Source: JALZMG01 sp963844175 (GTDB lineage: Bacteria > Actinomycetota > Acidimicrobiia > Acidimicrobiales > Ilumatobacteraceae). Taken from it: a stretch of DNA of 64,000 nucleotides. The stretch lies in NCBI GenBank assembly GCA_963844175.1, contig CAWJNE010000007.1, positions 62,001 to 126,000 of the forward strand, read 5' to 3'. Positions 51,207-60,162 of the stretch are shown in pieces (position 1 is the stretch's first letter; the number at the start of each line of letters is the position of its first letter). The position numbers were made by a program, and so were the translations under genes. Under the pieces are notes generated by a model. The model ran no database searches and had not been told where the DNA came from. It saw only the letters and a program-made list of their open reading frames with translations.

Positions 51207-51629
51207 TCATGCTCCCGGTGGCGGCGTCGGGGCGTCACCCGCGTCCGGTGGGGCCGTTGGTGCGGCGGGGACGGTCGCGACGGGGACGTCGGCGACGTGC
51301 TGGCGGTGGTGCCAGTCGCGCAGCTCGGCCTCGCCACGCGGTCCGCCGTACCAGCGGTCACGACGTGACCGGAACAGCAGGACCAGGCCGACGATGACCA
51401 GCGGGACGACCAGGAACCCGAACCCGAACCCGGGCCCGCCTCCCCAGCGCCCGTGCCAGCCGGCGACGACCACGGCGCGGGTCCCGTCGTCGCCGATGAC
51501 GACTTCTCGCCCGATGCCGGGAACGCCGTCGTCGTTGACGCCGATGCGGTAGGCGACGCCGGCCACGACGACCAGTGCGGCGATCGCCAGCAGCGACACG
51601 CCGATTCGCGCCAACCAGGTTCGGTTCAT
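51207..51629 (-). CDS. Small two-span membrane protein
   Basis: This 140-residue protein has hydrophobic segments at residues about 9-28 (IGVSLLAIAALVVVAGVAY) and 71-87 (FGFLVVPLVIVGLVLLF). A basic, Arg/His-rich cytoplasmic-like tail ends Pro/Ala-rich. A good GGAAGGAG site precedes the ATG. It lies immediately upstream of a response regulator and kinase, which suggests that it modulates this signalling pair. I recognise no family. Confidence 0.7.
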   Translation of the reverse strand: MNRTWLARIGVSLLAIAALVVVAGVAYRIGVNDDGVPGIGREVVIGDDGTRAVVVAGWHGRWGGGPGFGFGFLVVPLVIVGLVLLFRSRRDRWYGGPRGEAELRDWHHRQHVADVPVATVPAAPTAPPDAGDAPTPPPGA

Positions 51630-51752
51630 CTCATGCTCCTTCCAGTGGGGATGACCACCACGCTGAGCCCACGGTGTGGAGGAGTTGTGAATGTGGCGCG
51701 CAGACCTCGTGCGCGCTTCTCCCGCACCTGGACTTGCCACACTGGACGGGCG

Positions 51753-52445
51753 ATGGCTGCTGCCCACATCCTGCTGCTGGCCGAGGACGATCGAGCGGTG
51801 CGCGAGTCGCTCGTGCGAGCGCTCGGACTCGAGGGCTACGACGTGATCGCCGTCGGCAACGGTGCCGAGGCGCTCGAGGCGGCCAACCGCAGCGCGCCCG
51901 ATGTCATCGTGCTCGACGTCTCCATGCCCATCGTCGACGGGCTGACGGTCTGCAAGGTCCTGCGCGCCGACGGCAACGACGTCCCGATCCTCATGCTCAC
52001 GGCGCGCACCGAGACCCGTGACCGAGTCGCCGGTCTCGACGCCGGCGCCGACGACTACTTGCCCAAGCCCTTCGAGCTGGACGAGTTGCTGGCCCGCCTG
52101 CGAGCGCTGCTGCGCCGGGCCCGGCCGGACGAGGCCGGGACCGACGTCCTGCGGCTGGCCGACCTACGGCTGGATCCGGCGGCCCGCCGGGCTTGGCGCG
52201 AGGACCGCGAGCTGGAGCTGTCGAAGACCGAGTTCGACCTGCTGGAGCTGCTCGTGCGCAACCATGGCGTCGTGCTCGACCACTCGACGATCTATGACCG
52301 CATCTGGCACTACGACTTCGGACCGGAGTCCAAGAACCTCGCCGTCTACATCGGGTACCTACGGCGCAAGACCGAGGCCGGCGGCGAGCCCCGGCTGATC
52401 CAGACCGTGCGCGGTGTCGGGTACGCGGCGCGCGAGTCGGCGTAG
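51753..52445 (+). CDS. Response regulator, MprA/PhoB-like
   Basis: This 230-residue OmpR-family regulator has the receiver Asp in DVIVLDVSMPIVDGLTVC and the KPFELDELLARL lysine. The winged-helix domain follows (LSKTEFDLLELLVRNHGVV, VYIGYLRRKTEAGG, IQTVRGVGYAARE). It starts 12 bp before its kinase gene. In style it is close to mycobacterial MprA, which acts with MprB in envelope stress. Confidence 0.9.
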   Translation: MAAAHILLLAEDDRAVRESLVRALGLEGYDVIAVGNGAEALEAANRSAPDVIVLDVSMPIVDGLTVCKVLRADGNDVPILMLTARTETRDRVAGLDAGADDYLPKPFELDELLARLRALLRRARPDEAGTDVLRLADLRLDPAARRAWREDRELELSKTEFDLLELLVRNHGVVLDHSTIYDRIWHYDFGPESKNLAVYIGYLRRKTEAGGEPRLIQTVRGVGYAARESA

Positions 52446-52456
52446 CGCGTGACCAC

Positions 52457-53791
52457 ATGAGCTTGCAGTGGCGGGTGGCGACGGCGCTTGCCGCCGTCGC
52501 CGCAGCCGCGACCATCTCCGTGGGCATGATCTCCTACCGCGCCACCGACGCCCGCCTGCTGGAGGAGGTCGACCGATCGCTGCAGCAGGCCCTCGGGACG
52601 ATCCTCGCCACCCCCGCCGTCCTCCGGACCCCGGAGAGCGGGCTCGAGGTCTACGTGGTCCAGATCGTCAACCCAGCCGGCGTCGTCACCGCCGGTTCCA
52701 ACGTGCCGACCGGTCCCGGTGTCGACCACGTGCTGAACGACGGGAAGGAGCGCAGCTTCGACACGATCGAGGCGCCAACTGGCGAGCTGCGGATGCTCAC
52801 CGACGACCTGCGCGACGGCGCCGTCCAGGTCGGTCGATCACTGGAGGAGAACGACCGCGTCCTGGGGGATCTGCGGCAGCGGACGATCTGGGTCGTGGCG
52901 CTGGTGACCGCCGCGGCGGCGGTCGTCGGGTGGCTGATCGCACTCACCGTCACGGCGCCGCTGAAGCGCCTGACGCGGGCAGCGACGGACGTCGAGCAGT
53001 CTGGCCGGCTCGACGTCGAGGTCCCCATCGCCGGCCGTGACGAGGTCGGCCAGCTCGGGGCGGCGTTCAACGGGATGCTCGGGGCACTGGCCACCTCGCG
53101 CGCCGATCAGCAGCGACTGGTGGAGGACGCCGGTCACGAGCTGCGTACGCCGTTGACGAGCGTTCGCACGAACGTCGCGGTGCTGCGCCGCCACCCGGAC
53201 CTCGACGCCCCGACGCGCCAGCGCGTGCTCGACGACCTGGCGGCCGAGACCGAGCAGTTGGTCGGGCTGGTCGAGGAGATCGTCGGGCTGGCGCGAGGTG
53301 CCGTCGAGGATGCTCCGGCCGAGCCGATCGTGCTCGGCGACCTCGCCGGCGAGGTCGCCGCCCGGGCCGCGCGCCGTCACGGGCGAACCGTGCTGGTCGA
53401 GACCGACGACTCGGTGGTCGACGCACCGTTCTCGAACGTCGAGCGGGCGGTCTCGAACCTGGTGGACAACGCGGCCAAGTTCGACTGCACGGGCGGCGCG
53501 ATCGAGATCGAGGTGCACGACGGCGCTGTCGTCGTCCACGATCGCGGGCCCGGGATCCCGGCGCAGGAGCACCTGCGGGTCTTCGACCGGTTCTACCGGG
53601 CCGACGATGCCCGATCGCTGCCGGGCTCCGGCCTCGGGCTGTCGATCGTGCGCGACGTGGCGGTGCGCAACGGCGGTTCGGTGATCATCGCCGACCGCCC
53701 AGGTGGTGGTGCCTCTGTCGGCTTCCGGCTGCCGCGGTCCGGCGAGGACGACGAGCTGATGGCCGCGTCGGTCGCCCCACCGAACCGCTGA
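52457..53791 (+). CDS. Sensor histidine kinase, MprB-like
   Basis: This 444-residue kinase has transmembrane segments at residues about 8-26 and 147-168, framing an extracytoplasmic sensor of about 120 residues. A HAMP domain follows (APLKRLTRAATDVEQSGRLD), then the phospho-acceptor EDAGHELRTPLTSVRTN. The ATPase domain has NLVDNAAKFD, DRGPGIP and GSGLGLSIVRDVAVRNGG. It is preceded by its regulator and followed by the universal stress protein gene. Confidence 0.9.
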   Translation: MSLQWRVATALAAVAAAATISVGMISYRATDARLLEEVDRSLQQALGTILATPAVLRTPESGLEVYVVQIVNPAGVVTAGSNVPTGPGVDHVLNDGKERSFDTIEAPTGELRMLTDDLRDGAVQVGRSLEENDRVLGDLRQRTIWVVALVTAAAAVVGWLIALTVTAPLKRLTRAATDVEQSGRLDVEVPIAGRDEVGQLGAAFNGMLGALATSRADQQRLVEDAGHELRTPLTSVRTNVAVLRRHPDLDAPTRQRVLDDLAAETEQLVGLVEEIVGLARGAVEDAPAEPIVLGDLAGEVAARAARRHGRTVLVETDDSVVDAPFSNVERAVSNLVDNAAKFDCTGGAIEIEVHDGAVVVHDRGPGIPAQEHLRVFDRFYRADDARSLPGSGLGLSIVRDVAVRNGGSVIIADRPGGGASVGFRLPRSGEDDELMAASVAPPNR

Positions 53792-53811
53792 TCTGTGCCA
53801 GGGTTCAGCGC

Positions 53812-54687
53812 GTGACGACCTACGTGGTGGGCCTCGACGGATCGGACCACGCGCGCCGCGCCCTCGACTGGGCTCGGGCCGTGGCGAGCGGCAACGAGCA
53901 GATCATCGTCGCCCACAGCTGGGAGGTCCCGATCACCTCCGGCTACGAGGCCGTGGCGCCGATCGACGCCATGGACGTCGAGGGCATGGCTCGCCAGTTC
54001 CTCGACGAGGAGGTGCGCGAGAGCGCCGACGCGCGCCTGGTCGGTCGGCTGGTGACCGGGCACGCCGGACGCGGCCTCGTCGACGTGGCCGAGGAGGTCG
54101 GCGCCGGCGGCGACGCCGTCACGATCGTCGTCGGCCACGGCGGCTCGAGCAAGGCCTCGCTGCTGCTCGGCTCGACCGCGCAGTTCGTGATCCACCACAC
54201 GGAGGCGGCGGTCGTCGTGGTGCGGGGTGAGTCGCGGCTCCCGGTCCGTCGCCTCGTCGTGGGCGTCGACGAGGAACGCGGCGACCACGCCGACCCGCCC
54301 TCGCTGGCCGCCGTGCGCTGGGCCATCGGCCTGCCCGGTGTCACGGAGGTGCAGGTGTCGCACGCCGACTTCGTACCCGGCGTCGCCGCGGGACCTGTGC
54401 GCGAGCCCGGCGTCGAGTCCGACGAAGAGGTCGCCGAGGACGATTCTGCGTTGCGCACCGTCATCGCCGAGGCGACAGGGGGCTCAGGGGTGGCGCCCAA
54501 CGGGGCCACCATCGTGCCCACGGTGGCCGCTGGGACCGGGGCGTTCGCCCTGATCGAGGCGTCGCGAGAGGTCGATCTGGTGGTCATCGGATCGCGCGGT
54601 CGCCGCGGTTTCATCGAGCTGATCGCCGGCTCGACCGGGCTGGAGGTCACGGCCCACGCCCACTGCCCGGTCGCCATCGTTCGCTGA
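53812..54687 (+). CDS. Tandem universal stress protein
   Basis: This 291-residue protein has two Usp domains. The first starts TYVVGLDGSDHARRALDWA and ends with the ATP-binding-type loop GHGGSSKASLLLGSTAQFVI. The second ends IGSRGRRGFIELIAGSTGLEV. The two loops are variants of G-2x-G-9x-G. Tandem Usp proteins bind ATP in actinobacteria during stress. It directly follows the two-component genes (20 bp). Confidence 0.85.
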   Translation: MTTYVVGLDGSDHARRALDWARAVASGNEQIIVAHSWEVPITSGYEAVAPIDAMDVEGMARQFLDEEVRESADARLVGRLVTGHAGRGLVDVAEEVGAGGDAVTIVVGHGGSSKASLLLGSTAQFVIHHTEAAVVVVRGESRLPVRRLVVGVDEERGDHADPPSLAAVRWAIGLPGVTEVQVSHADFVPGVAAGPVREPGVESDEEVAEDDSALRTVIAEATGGSGVAPNGATIVPTVAAGTGAFALIEASREVDLVVIGSRGRRGFIELIAGSTGLEVTAHAHCPVAIVR

Positions 54688-54744
54688 CGGGCGTCCGACG
54701 TCCCGCCACCACCCCGCGCACCCACTTCCTAGAGTGGCCTCGGC

Positions 54745-57700
54745 ATGCCCGATCTCCCCCTTGCCGGCCTTGCGCCGGCCGAGACGCCGAACGAGGCGGC
54801 GACGGACGGGCTGAACCCGGACCAGCTCGACGCCGTCGTGCACCGAGACGGTCCGCTGCTCGTCGTCGCCGGGGCCGGGTCGGGCAAGACCCGGGTGCTG
54901 ACCCACCGCATCGCCCACCTCATCGACCAGGGCGTGCACCCATCGCAGATCCTGGCCATCACGTTCACCAACAAGGCCGCGGACGAGATGCGTCAGCGCG
55001 TCGCTGCGCTGGTCGGTCCGGTGGCCCGCACCATGTGGGTGAGCACGTTCCATTCGGCCTGCGTGCGGATCCTGCGGGCCAACGCCGACCGGCTCGGGTA
55101 CCCCCGCCAGTTCTCGATCTACGACCAGGCCGATGCCGTCCGCCTGACCGGATACGTCGTGCGTGACCTGCACCTCGACGCCAAACGCTTCACGCCCCGT
55201 GGCGTGCACGGGCGGATCAGCCTGTGGAAGAACGAGGTCGTCGACCCCGACGGCGCCGAGTCGCAGGCCGCCAACATCTTCGACCGCAAGCACGCCGAGA
55301 TCTACCGCGAGTACCAGTCCCGCCTGCAGAAGGCCGGTGCGATGGACTTCGACGACCTGCTCGTCAACACGGTGCGCCTGCTGCGCGACCACCCCGACGT
55401 CCTGGAGCACTACCGCCATCGGTTCCAGTACCTCCTCGTCGACGAGTACCAGGACACCAACCAGGCCCAGAACGAGATCGTCCTGCTCCTCGCCGGCGGC
55501 CACCACAACGTCACCGTGGTCGGAGACACCGACCAGTGCCTGCCGCGCGGCACGATGATCCGCACACCGACCGGCGAGACGCCGATCGAGGCGCTCCGAG
55601 CGGGGGATCCGGTGGTCGGCGCCACTGGTCGCACCGAAGCGGGCATTGGCGTCGTCACCCACGTCCACCGCTCGGCGAGCGAGGCGCCCCTGGTGCGGAT
55701 GGAGGCGACCAGCGCCCGCGGCCCGGTCGAGCTCGTCACCACCGCCCACCACATCGTGCCGGCCCGACTGGTTCCCACCGAGGGAACACATCTCGTGTAC
55801 CTCATGCAGCGTGCCGATCGGGGCTACCGCATCGGTCGAACAAACGGCGTGAGGATCGACGACGACGGTCGCCGTCAACTGGGGCATCGCGTTCGCAGCA
55901 ACCAAGAGCACGCCGACGCTGTCTGGATCCTGCGGTCGTGCCAATCCGTCGCCGAAGCATCGTTCTGCGAGGCGTGGTTCGCGGCCAACTATGGACTGCC
56001 GACGGCTTGCTTCCATTCGGTGGGCCGCTCGTTGGCAATGGACGACGGTTGGCTCCGGAAGCTCTTCGATGGCCTCGACACCGACGTGCGCGCCAAGCGT
56101 TTGATGGATGACCTCCAGCTGCTCGAAGAGTTCCCCCATCACCGACCTCAGAACGGCGCTCGGCGGTCGACCCTGAACCTGACCATGTTCTCGGACAGCC
56201 GCGGCAAGGCCGCCTACCACCGTGTCCAGTGGTCGTCGAACCGCCAGGACGTCGTTGGACGGCTCACGCGCGCTGGCATCTCCCTTCGTCCGGCACGAGG
56301 CGCGAGTTGGCGATACGAGACCAGTTGGAAGGACTATCGGCGTGCCCTGGACGATGCGCGGAGAGTGGCCGCAGCAGGAGGATTGCACCTCCGTCGCCGG
56401 ATGGCCATCGACGGCACCGTCTTCGACCTCATGCCCATGTCGCACCTCGTCCGTGGGATGCACGTCCTCGTCGAGCACGAGAGGTCCCTCGAGGTGGCCA
56501 TCGTCGACCGAATCACGTTCGAGGAACGGGCCGGTGACGTCTTCGATCTCGAGGTGACCCCGACGCATTCGTACCTCGCGTCGGGAGTGCTCGTGCACAA
56601 CAGCGTGTACCGCTTCCGCGGTGCCGACTACCGGAACATCCTGCAGTTCGAGGAGGCGTTCCCCGAGGTCACCACCGTGGTGCTGGACCAGAACTACCGC
56701 AGCACGCAGACGATCCTCGACGCCGCCAACGCGGTGATCGCCAACAACGCGGCCCGCAAGCCGAAGAACCTGTGGACCGACGCCGGGCGCGGCGACCGCA
56801 TCGTGCGCTACCACGCCGAGGACGAGGGTGACGAGGCCACGTTCATCGCCTCGACGGCCCGCCACCTCCACGACGACGACACCATGAACTGGCGCGAGCT
56901 GGCCGTGCTGTACCGCACCAACGCCCAGAGCCGGGTGGTCGAGGAAGCGATGATGCGCCTCGGCGTGCCGTACAAGGTCGTCGGTGGCACCCGCTTCTAC
57001 GACCGGCGTGAGGTCAAGGACGCGATGGCGTACCTGCGCGCCGTCGTCAACCCGTCCGACGAGGTCAGCGTCAAGCGGGTCCTCAACGTCCCCAAGCGCG
57101 GGGTCGGCGACGCCAGCATCGCCAAGCTCGACGCCTTCGCTGCGGCCGAAGGGGTCGGCTTCCTCGGCGCCCTGCGGCGGGCCGACGAGGCCGGCGTCAC
57201 GGGCCCGGCGACGCGCGGCATCGCCTCGTTCGTCGACCTGCTCGACGAGCTCGGCGCACTGGCCGGCGACACGGCGACGGCTGACGACGACGCCGATCCG
57301 GACCAGCTGGTCGGGCCGGGGGAGGTGCTGCAAGCGGCGCTCGACCGGTCCGGGTACCTGTCCGAGCTCGAGGCCGAGGACACCGTGGAGTCGGCGGGCC
57401 GGTTGGAGAACCTCAGCGAGTTGGTCGGCTCGGCCCGCGAGTTCACGCGGCTCGACGAGTTCCTGGAGCAGGTCTCGTTGGTGGCCGACACGGACGACAT
57501 CACCGACGACGACCAGGTCGTGCTGATGACGCTGCACTCGGCCAAAGGTTTGGAGTTCCCCGTCGTGTTCCTCGCCGGGGTCGAGGAGGGGATCTTCCCG
57601 CACACCCGGGCGTTGACCGAGCCCGACGAGCTGGAGGAGGAGCGCCGGCTGGCCTACGTCGGGATCACGCGCGCCCGGGATCGCCTGTTCGTCACCCACG

Positions 57701-58165
57701 CGTGGACGCGCAGCCTGTACGGCTCCACGCAGTACAACCCGCCGTCGCGATTCCTCGACGAGATCCCCGGTGAGCTCGTCGAATCGCGGGGGAACGTGTC
57801 CGGACGCTCCTCGTACGGTCGCCAGAGCCTGCGGCCTCGCTCGGACTGGGCCTCGCCGCCGCCGTACCGACGGCGCAGGGGCGAAGAGCGCGACCGGTAC
57901 GACGACGAGCGAACCGAAGCCCACCGGGAGCGGGTCGTGGACGCCGCGCTGGCCGCGTCCCGGCGGCCATGCCGCGCAGCCATCCGACGCCCACGACCTC
58001 GGCCTGGCGATCGGCGACGACGTCGAGCACCCGGCCTTCGGTGAGGGTGTGATCATCGACCTGCGCGGCCACGGCGAGTCGGCCGAGGCCACGGTGAACT
58101 TCCCCGGCATCGGGACGAAGCACCTCGCGCTCGCCTGGGCACCGCTGCGCAAACGGCCACGCTGA
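54745..58165 (+). CDS. pcrA: ATP-dependent DNA helicase PcrA/UvrD, interrupted by an intein and with one 3' frameshift
   Basis: This SF1A helicase acts in nucleotide excision repair and replication-fork maintenance. Motif I is VVAGAGSGKTRVLTHRI, Ia FTNKAADEMRQRV and II LLVDEYQDTNQAQ. Motif III is split: GDTDQ, a 355-residue intein, then SVYRFRGADYRNI. Motif IV is VLDQNYRSTQTIL, V VVLMTLHSAKGLEFPVVFL and VI RLAYVGITRARDRLFV. The frame breaks near 57957-57962: dropping one C restores ALAASGGHAAQPS and leads to the conserved tail ending PLRKRPR at 58165. Without the intein the protein would be about 784 residues, normal for PcrA. Confidence 0.92.
55537..56601 (+). other. Intein within PcrA motif III, with GIY-YIG-like endonuclease region
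   Basis: Codons 265-619 of the helicase. The N-terminal splice block begins with Cys265 (CLPRGTMIRTPTGETPIEAL) directly after GDTDQ. Block B has TTAHHIV (residues 332-338). The C-terminal blocks are VFDLEVTPTHSYLASG and VLVHN, ending in His618-Asn619. The +1 extein residue is Ser620, so splicing chemistry looks intact. Between lies LVYLMQRADRGYRIGRT (Tyr352, Tyr361, Gly364), then EHADAVWILRSCQSVAEA and EAWFAANYGLP (Glu409). This is the layout of a divergent GIY-YIG nuclease rather than LAGLIDADG. GC content appears lower by eye than in the flanking helicase. Confidence 0.85.
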
Positions 58166-58199
58166 AGCGCCGGTCCCGCTTCTGCTTCAATCGCGTCCG

Positions 58200-58628
58200 A
58201 TGAAGGCGGCGATGCTGATCGAGAGCCTGACCGGGAATACGTGGCGCGCCGGCGAGCGCATCGCCGCCGACCTCGAGCAGGAGCGGTGGACGATCACGGG
58301 CCTGACCAAGCTCAAGACGCCGGACTACACCGCCATCCAGGAGGCCGACATCGTCCTCATCGGGACGTGGGTGCACGGGCTGTTCGTCGTCGGACAGACC
58401 CCGTGGGCGCGAGCGACGATCTCCAACCTCCCGGCGATGCGCGGCAAGCAGGCGGCGGTCTTCTGCACCTTCGCCCTCAACCCGGGCCGCAGCGTCGAGA
58501 AGCTGACCGGCGCCGTGGAGGCGACGGGCGCGTCCGTGGTCGGCGGGCTGGCGCTCAGCCGCTCGAAGCTCGAGGCGCACAGCGAGGAGTTCGCCGCCCG
58601 CCTGATCGCCGCCACCTCACCCGCCTGA
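58200..58628 (+). CDS. Flavodoxin-like protein
   Basis: This 142-residue protein shows MLIESLTGNTWRAGERIAAD, where SLTGNT is the FMN phosphate loop. ADIVLIGTWVHGLF and AVFCTFALNPGRSVEKL follow. It is a short flavodoxin fold, plausibly an electron carrier. It lies 35 bp after pcrA. Confidence 0.8.
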   Translation: MKAAMLIESLTGNTWRAGERIAADLEQERWTITGLTKLKTPDYTAIQEADIVLIGTWVHGLFVVGQTPWARATISNLPAMRGKQAAVFCTFALNPGRSVEKLTGAVEATGASVVGGLALSRSKLEAHSEEFAARLIAATSPA

Positions 58629-58818
58629 CCCGACGTGGACGCGGACGGCTCGCGGACGACTCCTGGTGCTGGCGTCCACCGACGCGGCTGCCTGTCCGTC
58701 GATCGGGCGGTCCGCTGTGGGCAGCGGAGTCGAGGTCGCCGCTCCCGCGGCCATGCTGTGCGCGCGGCCGAAGCAGCACTCACGCAGCCCACCGGCGTAC
58801 CCTCGGCGCGCTAGCGCC

Positions 58819-59325
58819 ATGGCGATCGTGAGTGTGGTGAAGCGGAAGTGGGACGGAAGCGTCTCCACAGTGGACATCGCGTACGCGCTGGCCGTCCCGG
58901 GCGACACCGCGGCCTGGTTGGTCAGCGCCGGCAGCCGCAGGGAGCGCCCCGCCACCGGCGTGATCGAGTTCGTCGCCAGCGACGAGTTGTGGGTTGCGGT
59001 CCCCGGCAAGTGGTGGGTGCTGTGCGGTCACACGAACGGTGCCCGGTCGCTCAACGGCTACAAGGTCCACGCCGCGGCTCCGTTTGAGGCGCTCCGCGGT
59101 GACGACGAGATCCTCTGGGTCGACCTTGATCTCGACTTCGAGGTCACCGGCGACCAGCCGGCACTCCACGACGAGGCCCAGTTCCACGAACACGCCCGCA
59201 CGATGAACTACCCCGATCGGGTCGTGCGGGGTGCCTGGTCGGGCATTTCCACCATCGCTGCGTGCTACACAAACGGCGACTGGCCGTTCGACGGATCGAT
59301 GCAGGAGTGGCTGGACGGCGCATAA
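58819..59325 (+). CDS. DUF402-like protein
   Basis: This 168-residue protein shows VSVVKRKWDGSVSTVDIAYAL and a late WVDLDLDFEVTGDQPALHDE. The conserved Asp cluster fits the DUF402 family, whose members include nucleoside di- and triphosphate phosphatases. The start is ATG (MAIVSVVK); the upstream in-frame extension is low-complexity. I am moderately sure of the family. Confidence 0.68.
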   Translation: MAIVSVVKRKWDGSVSTVDIAYALAVPGDTAAWLVSAGSRRERPATGVIEFVASDELWVAVPGKWWVLCGHTNGARSLNGYKVHAAAPFEALRGDDEILWVDLDLDFEVTGDQPALHDEAQFHEHARTMNYPDRVVRGAWSGISTIAACYTNGDWPFDGSMQEWLDGA

Positions 59326-59472
59326 CTGCCGCTCGGCACTCGTCGCTCTGAAGCGCGTGCACCCAGGGGATGCGCTTTGTGGCGCTCATGCGGGCGCTGA
59401 GCGGGTCCGACACGGCGACGCGACCATGCGGTACGGTCGCTGGCGATCCGAAGAGCGCTGAGGAGCTGGCGC

Positions 59473-60021
59473 ATGACCGACGACATGTCCACCACCGGCT
59501 CAGCAGCGGAGGACCGGGAAGTACCTTCTGCGGTCGTTCCGACCGATGAGCCAACCCCCTCGTCGGCACCCGTCAAGACGGTGCGGGTCCTGTCGTGGAT
59601 CGTCGTCGCCGCAGGCGTCGTGCTGCTCGTTGCTGGAGTGGTCGTGTGGTTCGTCGTTCGCGATCAGCTCGCCGCTGAGAAGATCACCGTCTCGGAGGAC
59701 GCCGACTGGTTCGCCGGCGATCCGGTTGACGGCCCGCTCACCGCATACTCGGAGGCAGAGACGATCAACAAACATGCCTTGGAGGCGAGCGGTGGTCTGA
59801 CGTACGCCGAGCTTGATCGGGAGGACCCGGCGCGCCAAACGGTGATGACCGGATCATTCTTGCGGGCGTCGTTGTTCACCTCCGTCGTTTCGTTCGGGGT
59901 CGCCGCGTTCGCCGCAGGAATGGGTTTGCTGATGGTCATCATCGGAATCGTCTTGCTGAAGGTCAGCTCGCTGCTCGCGACACTCCAGCGAGCGGTCGTC
60001 CCCGGCTCAGCAACGCGCTGA
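59473..60021 (+). CDS. Small two-span membrane protein
   Basis: This 182-residue protein has an acidic, Ser/Thr/Pro-rich N-terminus, then transmembrane segments (VLSWIVVAAGVVLLVAGVVV near residues 39-58 and GVAAFAAGMGLLMVIIGIVL near 140-160). A loop of about 75 residues lies between (DWFAGDPVDGPLTAYSEAET). I recall this layout from other actinobacteria under a generic or misleading annotation. No function is visible. Confidence 0.65.
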   Translation: MTDDMSTTGSAAEDREVPSAVVPTDEPTPSSAPVKTVRVLSWIVVAAGVVLLVAGVVVWFVVRDQLAAEKITVSEDADWFAGDPVDGPLTAYSEAETINKHALEASGGLTYAELDREDPARQTVMTGSFLRASLFTSVVSFGVAAFAAGMGLLMVIIGIVLLKVSSLLATLQRAVVPGSATR

Positions 60022-60162
60022 CAAGCGCCGCGGATCGGTGGAGCACGCCGACGCCGCCCATTTTCACGGCCCTCAGCTCCCTCGATTGGCACCGGCGGCA
60101 TCGCGGGACCGCAAGCGCCGAGGTGTGGTGAGCGGCGAGATCGCAGGTCAGCCCCTCGGCGG

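Noticed and set aside
54484..58152. A 1222-codon open frame antisense to pcrA
   Set aside because: It is the complement of a recognisable helicase and has no protein-like domains.
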